Assembly: GCA_007449985.2 (NCBI GenBank)
Contig: VIIQ02000089.1
Location: forward strand, 62,001-126,000
From: Desmodesmus armatus
Taxonomy: Eukaryota; Chlorophyta; Chlorophyceae; Sphaeropleales; Scenedesmaceae
Length of the DNA: 64,000 nucleotides
Reading direction: 5' to 3'
In this document: in pieces, positions 22,508 through 34,759 of the stretch
Numbering within the stretch: position 1 is the first letter of the stretch
Layout of the letters: each line of letters starts with the position of its first letter
Program-made: the position numbers and the translations under genes
Notes under the pieces: model-generated
Databases searched by the model: none
The model's input: only the letters and a program-made list of their open reading frames with translations
Told to the model about the DNA's origin: nothing

Positions 22508-25500
22508 TCAAATAGTGCTGATCTCCTGCCAATGTGGCTGTTGCTCAGCTGAGCTGCCGCCACCAAGCAGCACTGTGGCTTGCAGTGTGGCTCCCCAGGG
22601 TTCATCCCGCCAGCGGCTGAACAACTCCCATGCGTTGTCGCCATCAGCCACAGCAGCCTGTGGGTGGGGGGGGGAGGGGGCGGGGGAGGGGGGCGTGTGA
22701 CACAGGGAGTAGCAGCACTGTGTGTTGCAGTGCGGCCCCCCAGGGTTCATCCTGCAGCGGCTGAACAACTCCCAAGCGTTGTCGCCATCAGCCACAGCAG
22801 CCTGTGGTTACACGTGGTGGGGGTGGGGGGGCAAGTAGCAGTGCTAGTAAATGATGGGGAGAACTTCCCAGCCTACTCCCTCGTCCTTCCCTCCCTCCCT
22901 CCCTCCTGCTTGTGCCTGTCGACAAAACAACCCCCGCCCCCACCCCCCTCCCCTGCACCTGTGGCTTCCACCCGCCATACTGCTCCACCAGCCGCCTGTG
23001 GTGGGCAACAGAGCTCACAAACAACTTGTGCTGCACAGGCTCCTCCGCCAGAAAAACCTGCCGCAGCAGCAGCAGCAGCAGTTGACAGCAGAGGCAACAG
23101 CATCAGCCGAGGGCAGTGAGAGCATCAGCAGCCGTGTCGTTGAGGCTCTACTCAAACAACCTTGACACATTCATCCACGCAGCAGGCCGCCTGAAGGCTT
23201 CACCATAACACGTGAACTTCACACTGTGACAGGCACACGCACTCAAAAAGTGCACCTGATATTGGAGCAGTTGCTGGTGCTGCAGCCACTATGTTGTTAC
23301 TGTCGCTATGTTGCTGCATGCTGGGTGGGAATGCTGGTCAAGATGCAGCGTGTGAATGGTACTGATGCTGCTGCTGCTACTTTTGCTGCTATGACTGATG
23401 CTGCTGCTGCTGCTGCAAGCCATTGGTGCTGTTTCAAATCCTGCATCTTCAGGGGGGGCCACTTGTGCAGCTGCTGCTGTGGCTGCGGGCGGTGCTGCTG
23501 CTGGTGATGCTGTTGCTGCTGCTGTTGTTTTTATCACCGCTATGGCTGCTGCTGCTGCCGTAACCCCTGCTAGTCAAGAAGACATCCCATTTGTGCTGCT
23601 GCTGTAGCTGCTGCTGCTGCCGTCTGGACCAGCCCACCTTGTCGCTTGTCTTTGTGCTTGCAAACACGTACATCCTCTTGGGTTCCTCAGCAGTTTTGGC
23701 AGCCTGCACAGACGTGGGTGTAGACATGCATATGGGGCGAGTGGCGAGGGGTCAAGGTTGGTGACAGACGTGAGACTGGGGTCCACGACAATATCTCCCT
23801 TTGACAGAAACGATCTTGTTGGTCCCTTAGCAATCTTGGCAGCCTGCACAGACGCAGGTGTGGACATGCATGTCCCACTGGCATTTGCCCGGGGGCGAGG
23901 GGTGAGGGGTCAAGGTTCAACCTGGATTCACTCTGATAGGGGTGAGGGTGGGGTATGGGGGCGAGGGGTCAAGGTTAGCAATAGGGGTGAGGTTGGTTTC
24001 ACTGCAATATCTGCCCTTGACCACGGCCTCGTTGGTCCTCAGCAATCTTGCAGCGTGCAAAGACGTGGGTGTGGACATGGGGGAGCGAGGGGTCAAGAGA
24101 GTTGATAGGGGTGAGGTTGGGGCTCTCTGCAATGTCTGCCCTGTTGATCCTTTGACACGTGCTGGGTTACTAGGTTACGCCACGTGGCGTAACCCAGTAC
24201 ACCCCCTCTCCCCCTTACCAAGCCAAACCAAACGAAACCAAGGCCCTGTCCTGAGGCCATCTAGCCAGATGGAGCAAGCACCTTCGCTGCCAAATTGAGG
24301 ATAGGCCGTAACAAAACAGCCCCCCCCCCACCGCTCCTTCATGAGACAAAGGGGGTGTCAGCTTGTGTGGATGCCCTCAGACTGGCTCGCTTGCGTGCTA
24401 TGTGGGGGATGCTGGGTCGGTGTAGTGATATGAAGGTCGCCAGCCTGGAGGTGCAAGTGCAATTGTTTGACTCACTTGTCTCCCCTGTCCTGGGTTTCTG
24501 CGCTGAGGTGTGGGCTCCTACCTTGCTGGGTTGGGCACGACACCCCAATGCCTGCCTGGACAACCCACTACAGCGGGTGCAGAACCTCTTTATGTGCCGT
24601 TTAGCTGGCGGTCTGCGCAAAAGCACGTTGTGCCAGCTCATGCTGCATGAGTTTGGCTGCCGGCCCCTATTGCGGGATGGGGTGCAGGCTGCTGTGGGCG
24701 TGTGGAATCATATTCAACAGCTCCCTGCTGAGCACCTGCTGCGTGTCTCCCTACCGTGACGGAAAGCCTCACCCTCGGTGGTGGTGTGGGGTCCAGCTGG
24801 GTAAGTGATCTATCTGCCCTCCTTACTGCCTTTGGGGCCTTACCTGATGGTGGTTTGTTTGAGAATGGTGTGCCCTGTGCGATCTCACCCCCTTCTGTTT
24901 TGTCGTCCTTTGACAAACTGTTGTATGGTTGTTGTTGTGATCTGCCTTCTGACCCCCGCTCTGCTCCCTCTGACGTAGTGACGTGCTGCAAATATCAACA
25001 GTGGTTTGCTGTTGAAGGTGGTTCTGAGCTTGATCCTCTCCGCTGCTTAGACCGTGGCCGGTGGTCTGACTGCCCAGACTATGTGCGCCACACAGCCCCC
25101 ATGTCCCGTAAGTGCGTTAGAGCCCTTGCCAGTTTCAGACTAGGTGCCCATGGTCTTGATGTTGCCACCGCTAAGTTCTAGTCTCGCTCTGTTTCGGGTC
25201 CCGCTAGTATTGCCTGTGCTGATAGGTTGTGCCGTTTCTGTTATCAGGGGGTAGGAGATGCGATGCACATGATTGCTGAGTGTGAGGCTTATGATGTTTT
25301 CATGCGGCATGCTGCTCTTTTTGCTGACTTTGGTGGATGGATGGAGTTCCCATGCAATGTGTCTGCAGTCCAATTGCGGCCGTTCATGCACCAACCTGCC
25401 CATCGTGTTGGTGCCTTTCTGCGTGAGTGTGGCCAGCGCCGGTGGGCCAACCCGCCGTTGGAGGTTGTGTTTGCTGAGGAAGCTGAACGGGCTATCAGCT

Positions 25501-27193
25501 GAGGAAGCTGATACCCTCATGGGTGTTGCTGAGGATGGGTTGGCCCCCGACGCTTCCGATATGTTCGTCAGTGCACTCTCAGATGAGTACTACGATGTCT
25601 ATTCAGATGTGTTCTATGATACTGATGCCCCATGAGTCTCGTTGGCTCCCTACGGGGTGATCATGCTTAGCCTGAACCATGTAACAGTAACAGTAACAGT
25701 AAAATCCCCCCCCCCTGGTCTTCTCACCAGGCTCCTCTGGTGTGTAGGCGTCCACGTGTCACTGTCTGCGAAATGCGCCATCCAATCCGAAGGAGCCAAC
25801 AGTTTGGCTGCTAGCCGCACAGCCCTTACGCCCCCTCCCCCCCCCCCCCCCAACCACCCATCCTTTGACACAGTCAATAGGCCCTATCGCTGGCAGCGCC
25901 CCCTCCCCTTCCATCAGGCTGTTCAGGTGTGTGGGTGCACATGTGTCGGTGTCAGAGGGAGGGTCGATCCAGTCAGAAGGAGTCAACACGTTGGCTGCCA
26001 GGTTGTGGGGAGCCCCCCCCCCCCCCTCTGCGGCCACATACACTTGCACCAGCCCCCCCCCCCCCTCGGGGCGTGAGGCTCAACAGCGAACAGCCAAATT
26101 AGCTCACCAGGCTCTTTAGGTGTGTTGTAGTGTAGGAGTCCATGTGTCAGTGTCAGCAAGGTAAGCCATCCAATCAGATGGCGCCAACACCTTGGCTGAC
26201 AGCTTGAGGACAGCTCGTAATCAAACAGCCCTGCCGCCCTGGCTCTTGCAGTCCCCCCCCCCCCTCTTCTGACCAGGCTCTTGAGGTGTGTGGGCGACCA
26301 CATGTCACTATCAGAGAGGTAAAGCATCCAATCAGAAGGAGCCAACACCTTGGCTGCCAAGCTGAGGGGAAGACACCACAATCACCACACAAGGGGCCGC
26401 CCTGTGGGAGGCCACATATATGTAGTGTATATGTATATACCCCCCCCCTCCCCACGGGCACTTCTGGGCGTGAGGCTCAACAGCGAACTGCCAAGGCTGC
26501 TCACCATGCTACTCAATTGTATGGGCGCACAAATATCACTCTCAGTTAGACACGCCACCCCGACCGAAGGAGCCAACACCTTGGCTGCTAGCCACACAGC
26601 CCCTGCGCCTCGCTCCTCCGGGGGACACCCACCCTGTGACAGAATCGATAGGCCAGTGCCCCCCCCCCCTCTCACCTGGCCTCCAAGTGTGTGGTCAACC
26701 AAGTGTCGCTATCAGCAAGGTAGGCCATCCAATCAGAAGGGGCTGGGTTGAGGCAACTCAATTATGCACCCCCCCCCCCACACACACACACACACATGCG
26801 TACTGAACATCCCCCCAAGGGCCCCTCTCAACCGCTGAGGGCCTCTCACCATGCTCTGGAGGTGTGTGGGGGCCCATGTGTCGCTATCAGCAAGATAAGC
26901 CATCCAATCCGAAGGAGCCAATACCTTGGCTGCCAAGTTGAGGGGGGCAGCCAGACCCGGCCCGCCTCTCGATTGCATGTTGTAGTAACGCACGACATGA
27001 CCCCCCTCTGCAGTGCATCGGCACAGCAGCAACACAGCAGCAGCAGCAGCAGCGACTTGTGAGTTGCATTTATGAAGACAGTGCACCTGGCCAACCCCTG
27101 CTGGGTTTAGGGGGGCAGCCAGACCCGGATCAACCCTGCAAGTGCATGTTGAAGCAGTGCACGACATGGCCCCCCTCTGCAGCCTGCATTGGC

Positions 27194-27246
<53 letters not shown>

Positions 27247-29489
27247 CACTTGGTGTGTTGGCTGCATCTGCACAAGACACACGAACCCAGGGCTTTGCAC
27301 TGCACTGGCGGCCAGTTGTACCACAACTTTAGTGAAGGCAGCCAGGTTCACCGCCCATGGCTTCAACTGTGAAACTTACACCTGTGTCACATTTGGATGA
27401 AGTGTGAGTCGTTGCTTTGCTTGCTTTGATGGGTGTGTGGGCTTGCCTTGGATTGCCTCTTCTTTGAGGATGGCTCTGTGGCCCTTGTCTGTGGATAATG
27501 CCCTATGAGCCTAGTTTGGCTCCGGAAAGGGCGGTCAGGCGTGGTCAGGGCCACGCTTGACCCAGTTTAGTAGAAGGGATAGCAGTAGTAGCACAGTCAT
27601 CGCTATGTTTTTGTCGCAGCCCTGTCAAACCTTTCATGCCCCCCCCCCCCCTGCTAGCATGCTGTTGCTGAGCAGTCAAGGTAAGAGCTAGTGATAGACA
27701 CACATGCCTGTTGGACCCGCTCTCCGTGTCTTCCCTACACAAGCCTGGCATAGTCAGCTGAGCAGTCAGCAGTGGTGACACTGCACTATGCCCACATTGG
27801 GTGATGCACAGTGCGTTCATCCACTGCAACCCTCTTCACCTGCAAATGCGTTCAGTTTGGAAAGCAGCCTGTGTTCTCCAAACCTGGAAAAGACCCCACC
27901 CCCCTTCACCTGCAAACAGCTCCTTGTGTTGCTCCATGAATGTGTCAAGGTGTGGACACTTGTCACCCACAATCAACAACTCCCAGGAGGGGTAGGCCTG
28001 GTGGTTGCAGCAGCAGCAGCAAAGGGAGGTGAGATGCAAAGGACAGAACTCGACAGCTCACATGATGGGTAATCTGTTCGGTGGCAGCAGTTCCAGGGTT
28101 AGGTGGGGGGCAGGGAGTTGTACTTGCCGTTATGGAGCTTCCCCGCCTCCCCCCCCCCAGACAAAGAGAACATGCAGAACACACGTCTTGAAAGCCGCGC
28201 CCACCTCAGCATACAAAGACTTGACAGCTCGCAGCAGTTGTGCGGTGTTGTTGTACCTAGGGGTTATCAAAGGGTGCCCCTACCCACACCCTCCTCTTGA
28301 ACACAAGCCACGAACACACATACCAGGGAAGTGTCGCAAAAACAGTTTCCCTCTCCCCCCCTTACCGCACTGCCCCACACATGCACCTGGCCTTATACAG
28401 ATTTGATGGCCCGCATCAGCTGCTCTGTGTTGTTGTACGTGGGGATGATCACAGTGAAGTATGGCTGATCTTTGGGGGGGCAGTCGCAGTGGGCTTGCCC
28501 CCCCCCCCCTCGCCCTTCTACACAGAACCACCACCACGCGATCAACCCGGTTGCGGCGTTGAACGCCATCTCCACCCTCTCCCCAGCCATATGCCCCCCC
28601 CCCACACACACACACACACACTCCAACACGCACCTGGGCATACACAGACCTGATGGCCCGCATCAATTGCGCGGTGTTGTTGTGCGTAGGGATGATCACA
28701 GTGAACTTCGGCTGACGTTTGGGGGCAGTCGCAGTGGGCAGCCCTCCCCTTGAACACAGGAGCAACAGTGAAAACCCGCACACAGAAGGTCTGCACAAAC
28801 ATACACCCATCCATCCCTCCAATCACCCCCCCCCCCCCCCGCTCAGCAGACACACACGCACCTGGGCATACACAGACTTGACAGCCCGCATCAGTTGCGC
28901 GGTGTTGCTGTACGTAGGGATGATCACGGTGAAGTATGGCTGACCTTTGGGGGCAGTTGCAGTGGGCTTGTGATAATAGCGAGAGAATGGGGTACCAGTT
29001 GGGGTGGGGTCATTCTGCGGGGCAGGTACAGCAGCAGCAGCAGCAGCAGCTGCTGTGGTACACAACCACCTGGGTTGGAGTGCCCCGTCGTCCCCCCCTG
29101 GATCTGTGGATTGCTGTGGCAACTGACAACCACCTCTGCTTTGCAATCAATTCATGCAAGTGCTTTGAGGAGTGCTTATGCCCTATGAGCCTTGTTTGGC
29201 TCCTGAAAGGGCGATCAGGCGAGGCCATGATCCAGTAAAGTAATCTGACAGCCACCAAACTTTCTGAGTAAGCAATCCCCCAATGCCCCCCCCCCAAACA
29301 CACATACTTGCACTTACCCATAGATGGGTGAAGTTGCTCTGTTGGGCCCTGCCCGTATCTCCCAGCCCCCTGTCAACCAGCGCCTTGTGGATCTGTGGGT
29401 CGCTGTGGCGGCTGATGATATTTACTAAGCGCTGAATCAGCGCATTGCGCACAAAGGTGAAGGTGCTTCCGTCAAGTTGACGGTACTGT

Positions 29490-29526
<37 letters not shown>

Positions 29527-32500
29527 GCAGCAGCAGAAGGCATGGAGATGATGTCAGCTTCAGTCACTCGTAGGATTGGGATGTGTGGCATGTGGTAAAA
29601 ATGCAGTTCGCTCATACAGATGCCCCCCCCCAAAAGCAAAAACAATGCAACAAGGACCAACAACGAGTTGTCAGATACCTTGCCACCAGATTCCGGTTAC
29701 TCACACTTGCCTTCCTTTTCCAGCCCTCCCCCCTGCCAATAATCGGCGACCATCCACCCACCTCCAACCCTACATGACCCCTTGCCACCCACCTGAACTT
29801 CAGGTTTGGTATACCTCAACCGTTGTGCAAGACATCACAAACACAGCACCCGCAGTCATCGACCCCTCCCCCTCTTGGACCACAACTCACCTGGATGTAC
29901 TTCATGTGTCATACATACACAGCAGGGTTTTTGAATATCGTGCACACAATTAGTTGTCAGCGACAGGCAGACCCCGGGCACCCACCCCCTCACCATGTGA
30001 CCCCACCCACCCACCCCCCTCCGGCTCTCTCACCGTACCCCCCTCCCCCCCCCCACCTGGATGTACGTCATGTGTCGCACATACACGGCAGGATATTTGA
30101 ACACACTCCTCAGGATCAAATCGTAGTCATCAGCGACAGGCAGACCTCGGGCATGACCCCCAATCGCGAGGTAGGCCTCTCGCCTCCAGGCACGGACATG
30201 ATTTGGCACCCCCACAATGTGTCGCAGCGTCCTTTGATTAAGGGGTGGGGCAATGGCGCCCGTGGCCCAGAAATCGTTGTACAACATCTTGTAATGGGCA
30301 CCCTGTGGAGAGAGACATTGGCCCCGCGGGGGGGGGGGGTCAGTCAGGCAATGGTTTTGGGGGAAGCACGCATAGGCGGCGCTTTGAGCTGAGGATTGGA
30401 ATGATAGCATTTATGGCAAAATAACCATTTGTACAAATTTTAGTACCAATGGTGCCCATGGCACGCCAACCAGCAAACAATCTCTTGTCGTGGGCTCCCT
30501 GTCATAATTGGGGGAGGGGTGCGCAGCATACTAGTACTTTGCCGAAAGCATGTGGGCCAGAAAGCAATACTGCCCCCACCCCTCCCAGATATAGAACTGT
30601 TGAGCCCCACAGCGTGCAGCACCAGGCACAAGATCGCTTTTCAACAACAAGTTGTGTTGAAACACTTCCAGTCGCCCCTCCCCCCCCCCCCCACCACCAC
30701 CACCACCAGCCACAGTGTGCAGCACTTGGCACAAATCGCTGTTCATTTGTGTTGAAGACATGTCTTCAACTTCTGGTTCCCCCGCCCCCTTCACCATCAA
30801 CAACGCCCCCAAGGCACCCCACTCACAATGCCAAATGCATGTGCTCCGCCGAGTCCCACTGACTTCTGCGTCCCCTCGAACAGCTCAACAGCTTCCGTGA
30901 GGAATAGCTGGCCTGCGAAAGCGACAGACTCCCCCTGCCTTTGACCCAACCACCTTCTGTTATCCACACGTACCACTGCACAACTGCAGCTGGCGCGCAG
31001 CTCTTGCTGCTGTACGCTGTTGCCTCCCCCCCCCCCCCCGGGCTCAACATACCCCCCAACCACCACCACCACCACCACCCCCAGCCAGCCCACTCACGCT
31101 GCCGTAAGCCCACGTCTCCCCGTAGTCCACTGACTTCTGCGTCCCCTCAAACAACTCAACAGCTTCCGTGTAGAAGAACCCGGCATCAGGGTTTGCCACC
31201 AGCGCGTCTTTCAGCACCTCCAGTGCATCAGGCATGAGAGTGTCGTCATGGTCGAGCTCAATCAGCAGCTGGCCAGACGCCATTTGGCACGCCTTGAACT
31301 GTGAGTGTGGGGGAGGGAGGGGGGTAGCAACAACGATGGGCAGCAACCAACCAGTGCAAGTTCCAACAAGGTCACCGGTGCGTTTAAAGCACCTCATGTG
31401 AACATGGACTGCGTGGAAGGGGAGGGGAGCAGCAACATCAGCAGAGACAGCAACACGCGGCATCAGGGTGTGCCACCAGCTCGACTTTCAGCACCTCCAA
31501 CCCCTCCGGCCTGAGCATGTCGTCGTGGTCGAGCTCGATCAAGAGCTGGCCGGAGGCCATATGGCACACCTTACACTGCAGAAACATGGGGGTGGTGAGA
31601 CAGGGAGGGTTCAGGGAGAGTTGAGAAGTATGACAGCACAGCAATGAGCACCTGCAGGTGAAAGCACGCGGCGTCAGGCCATCACAGTATCTTTTGCAGC
31701 ACCTCACCGCAACCTTGACTAAGCACTTGTAGCACCCCCCCCCCCTCAGCATGTACTGAGAGACCCTACCATCCAAAGCAAACCAATGTAACACGGAAAG
31801 ACCGGCAAGACTACATGGCTACATGACTACATTGAATGAAAACGTGGCATGCTTACACCCACCTCGACGCTGCCGATGACGGCGTCATTGCGGACGCGGA
31901 CGTCCCGGTCACGTAGCGCCGAGGGAGGGAATGGGCAGGGAGGAAGGGAGAGAGGGAGGGGGCTTTACTAAGCAACAACCAGCAACGACCAGATTGTATC
32001 CAGCCTGCACCAAACTTTGGAGTTCCGAACTCTGAAGCACAAACCAACATGCCAAACTTCGGCTTGAAGCGAACACATATGAAGGCCCAGGGAGCAGCAG
32101 ACGGTTACCTTGACATTGCCGATGAAAGCGTCGTTGCGGTCGGACTTGTAGATGCGGACGCGTACGTCCCGGTCACGCAACGCCGAGAGCTCCGCCCACG
32201 TCTCCGAATGCATCTCAGGAGAGTCGTCGTAGATGACCCATTCCCAGTTCTGGTACGTTTGCTGCAGGAGGCTCTCGTAAGGGACGCGGATCTTCTTGCC
32301 GGACTTGTAGGCCGGAGTGAACAGCGACAGGAGCGGTTCCGTTGCCGAGCCACCGGGCGGGGAGCGGATGGCGGCCCAGAAGAACGCCTCCACTGCGTCG
32401 ACCGCCAACGGGGGCTGGTCGATGCGGAACGTCTTTTGCCGGACCTGACGGACAGCAACAGCAGTGCCAGCCAAAGCAAGAGCAGAACACGAGGAAAAGC

Positions 32501-34646
32501 CTGTCAGAGGAAGCTGCACTCCTCAAAACCACTTGGCACAGGTTCAGGATGGAGGAGGAAGAAGAAGAGGAGAAGGGGGAGGAGGGGGGGATGGCTGCCC
32601 AGAAAAATGTCTCCACTGCATCAACTTGACGGCGGCAAGGGGGGCTGGTCGATGCGGTCTTCTTTTTTTTCGATGCGGTCTTCTGCCGGACCTGACAGCC
32701 ACAAGGCAGCAAGAGCTGTCAGAGAGAACCAGGAACCAGCAAAAGCATTCCATACGGATGTTCAGAAGGAGGTGAGGGAGGGGGGGGGCGGATGGCGGCC
32801 CAGAAGAATGTCTCCACTGCGTCAAGCGTCAACGAGGGCTGGTCAGCGCCGCATGCTTTTCACTAATGATTGACCATTTAGTGCTGCCAGCAAGATCAAT
32901 GCATGATCAGGCCCTTCGCCACCCCACAGAAATATGAGCTCTGCCCCAACACAAGGTACAGGATCACACCATGTCGGCTGGCCCCAGCTGCCGACCTTTG
33001 GTGCCCTTGCAGCAGAAACAGCTGCATCCCTCTGAATCCCTGCGGCAGTCACAATCACACCCCTCTGGTATTCTTGCAACAGAAACAGCTGCCACCCTTG
33101 GTATCAATTGTAGCAGGAAAATGTACACGAAAATTCCCGCCAAAGGTACTGAAGCCCCCTTTGCGACCCCCTGGTGTCCTTGCAGCAGGTACAGCTGTAC
33201 CCATGCCCAGCAACAGCCCCGGCTTCAGGGTCTCAGAGGAGGGAAACAGACTCCCCCCTTCCCCAATCAACTCGTGGTGCTCATTGGCGAACACCTGCAA
33301 GGGAACACAAGCGATCTTGCGCACCTGTGCTCGCAGGCTCCTTCCAAACTTGGAACTCCGAACCTGAACTCCGAACCTGAACTTAGACCCCTAATTTAAA
33401 AGCCAAAACTGAAGGAGCTCATGGTCAGCCAGGGGTTCCCAAACACGAGGACTGCGCCCCGTGGTGCGCTAAAAAAAAGACAGAAAGAAAGAATCCGATA
33501 CACCCCCTACGTATCGCTAGTAGCCCCATCATGTCTGCCACAGAACCCACAGCTTCTGATGCTGCTGGGAACCCTCCTGGTGGCTGACAGCAAGTGCAAA
33601 AGACAGCGACCCTCACTACAGTGCGCACCTGTGCTGGCGTCCCACAAACAGAACTCCGCCGTTCCCCAACCAGCCCGTGGTGCTCATGGGCGAGCACATG
33701 CGATGGAACACACACCAACTTGCGCACCTGTGCTGGCAGGCTCTCTGTGAACCTGAAGTGCTCCTGAGGCCCCACGCACACCAGGAACTGCGCCCTGTGC
33801 TGGACCAGTAACCCCATCCTGCCTGACGCCAGCCCCAACTGCCATGGCTCCTGCTGCTACTGGCCCTCTGCCCTTTTCCCGGGTAAATATCAGCAAGTGC
33901 AAAACACTAGCATCAGAGCCCCCCCCCCCGAAACAGCTGGCCACTGTGTGGGTGGACACGACACAACACAACTTGCGCACCTGTGCTGGCAGGCTCTCTG
34001 TGAACCTGAAGTGCTCCTCAGGCCCCACACACACCAGGAATTGCGCCCTGTGCTGGGCCAGTAACCCCATCATGTCTGCTGCCGGCCCCAACTGCCATGG
34101 CTCCTGCTGCTGCTGGCCTGGGCTGGGCGGCATGATGGGCACCACTACTGGGCTGAACTGCGCGTCCTGCAGGGTGGGAAGGTTTCCCACCTCGCTGACA
34201 AGCAGGAGGAACTCAATGAAGCCTCCTTTGTCTGCTGAGGTCTTTTGAGGGAGCAGCTGTGCAGCTTTTTGTTTTATGGCAGCTGCATGGGCTGCATAGA
34301 GGTCGTCCCTGTGGGTATTGCTGCTGCTGCTGCTGCCAGCACGGGCATCCTGCAGCTGTGCTGAGCCGTCTGCATGGTGAGTCGTGCTGGCGGCCTGCAG
34401 GTTCCTGCCGTGCTGTGCTGAGCTGTCTGCCTGTTGATTCGTGCTGACACCTGCTGCTGTTGCTGCTGTGGTGCTGCCATTGTGCTGATTGGTAATTAGC
34501 GCATTGGCACACCCTGCAAAGGACCCGTCCTTTCCTGCAACAGCAAGCATGCATGCAGGACATGCCAGCACCAGGACAACGAGGTGAGCTGCCATTGCTA
34601 GGGGCGGGCTGCTGCAGACCACAAGCTTCCACCATGCTTTGTGCAA
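22508..34646 (-). CDS. Two-domain GT2 glycosyltransferase, repeated exons
   Basis: Secretory-pathway glycosyltransferase with two family-2 domains; donor and acceptor unknown. Exon 1 runs 34646 (or 34595) to 33981. The inner ATG opens a signal peptide (AAHLVVLVLACPACMLAVAG), so 34595 is the better start. Domain 1: 32444-32109 (LLSLFTPAYKSGKK, NWEWVIYDDS), 31298-31098 (GQLLIELDHDD, the DXD site), 30302-30057 (VADDYDLILRSVFKYPAVY). Linker: 29485-29318. Domain 2: 29014-28862 (FTVIIPTYSNTAQL), 27997-27910 (SWELLIVGDKCPHLD), the 27.1-25.7 kb exon family (DWMAYLADSDTWAPTHL), 23057-22959 (FVSSVAHHRRLVEQYGGWKP), 22658-22508 (VADGDNAWELFSRW). All listed internal exons except 27997-27910 are multiples of three with GT-AG borders. 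Extra broken copies of most exons lie between them. Which copy of each exon is spliced, and the exact C-terminus, are inferred. A 33294 exon (VFANEHHELIGE) may also belong. Confidence 0.78.
23570..24100 (-). repeat. Exon-like unit in three copies (AAKTAEEPKRM)
   Basis: On the minus strand a GTGCAG acceptor followed by AAKTAEEPKRMYVFASTK (ending at a GTGGGC donor) is followed by related copies AAKIAKGPTRSFLSKG and AARLLRTNEAVVKG. The last copy has lost its acceptor AG. All three share the flanking GTCAAGGTT and GGGGCGAG sequence. They sit between the two halves of the second GT2 domain. Confidence 0.6.
24340..25705 (+). mobile_element. 5'-truncated LINE with broken ORF2
   Basis: The plus strand encodes the post-polymerase part of a non-LTR retrotransposon reverse transcriptase: VQLFDSLVSPVLGFCAEVW, then LQRVQNLFMCRLAGGLRK, and a terminal zinc knuckle CRFCYQGVGD...HMIAECEAY. 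The frame shifts once near 24750 and meets an in-frame TAG at 25179-25181; the last stop is at 25501. After the frame comes a hairpin CCCCATGAG...CTACGGGG, then a short GTAACA-type tail at 25680-25705, as expected of a LINE 3' end. It lies antisense in an intron of the glycosyltransferase gene. Enzymatic motifs upstream are missing, so it cannot move on its own. Confidence 0.8.
25720..27145 (-). repeat. Tandem exon array, about 7 copies (DSDTWAPTHL)
   Basis: A unit of about 190 bp recurs near 25770, 25950, 26160, 26320, 26560, 26700 and 26900. On the minus strand each encodes a version of AAKVLAPSDWMAYLADSD plus TWAPTHLxSLV, followed in most by a GTGAG-type donor, and is separated by C-rich intron. 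This is the GT2 segment around the second DXD-like site. Copies vary: one reads VLAPSVGVACLTESD, another VLTPSDWIDPPSDTD. The copy near 26.9 kb has the fullest left flank (PGLAAPLN) and looks most intact. A left-flank-only fragment lies near 27.1 kb. Confidence 0.85.
27195..27245. repeat. (CAG)17 microsatellite
   Basis: Seventeen uninterrupted CAG units in an intron of the glycosyltransferase gene. Confidence 0.95.
27400..27560 (+). mobile_element. LINE 3' end fragment
   Basis: CCCTATGAGCCTAGTTTGGC followed by TCCGGAAAGGG matches the terminal hairpin of the LINE at 25.63 kb and the fragment at 29.18 kb. Only the 3' end is left. Confidence 0.55.
28200..28985 (-). repeat. Tandem exon array, 4 copies (FTVIIPTYNN)
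   Basis: Four copies of the exon opening the second GT2 domain lie near 28985-28862, 28750-28633, 28500-28390 and 28280-28215 on the minus strand. Copies 1 and 2 are open and end at a CCCAG|GTGCGTGT donor. Copy 3 has an extra C upstream and a TAA replacing the Tyr codon of SVYAQ. Copy 4 lacks the left half (no FTVII) but keeps NNTAQLLRAVKSLYAE. The array is unequal and ageing, so normal splicing could use only copy 1 or 2. Confidence 0.85.
29165..29245 (+). mobile_element. LINE 3' end fragment
   Basis: CCCTATGAGCCTTGTTTGGC followed by TCCTGAAAGGG is another copy of the LINE terminal hairpin, about 90% identical to the one at 27.5 kb. Confidence 0.55.
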
Positions 34647-34759
34647 AAGCTATCGCAGCAGCAGTGTGAGTGTGTAGACGTTGACACACAACACGAACAA
34701 CCATTCCTGATGGCCCAGCACGCCCTGCCTCCTGCATGATGTCATGTGTCATGCAACGT

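Noticed and set aside
33429..33480. hAT-like terminal sequence (CAGGGGTTCCCAAAC)
   Set aside because: No matching inverted end or 8-bp target duplication was found; a similar GGGTTCCCAAC at 58876 is too short to count.
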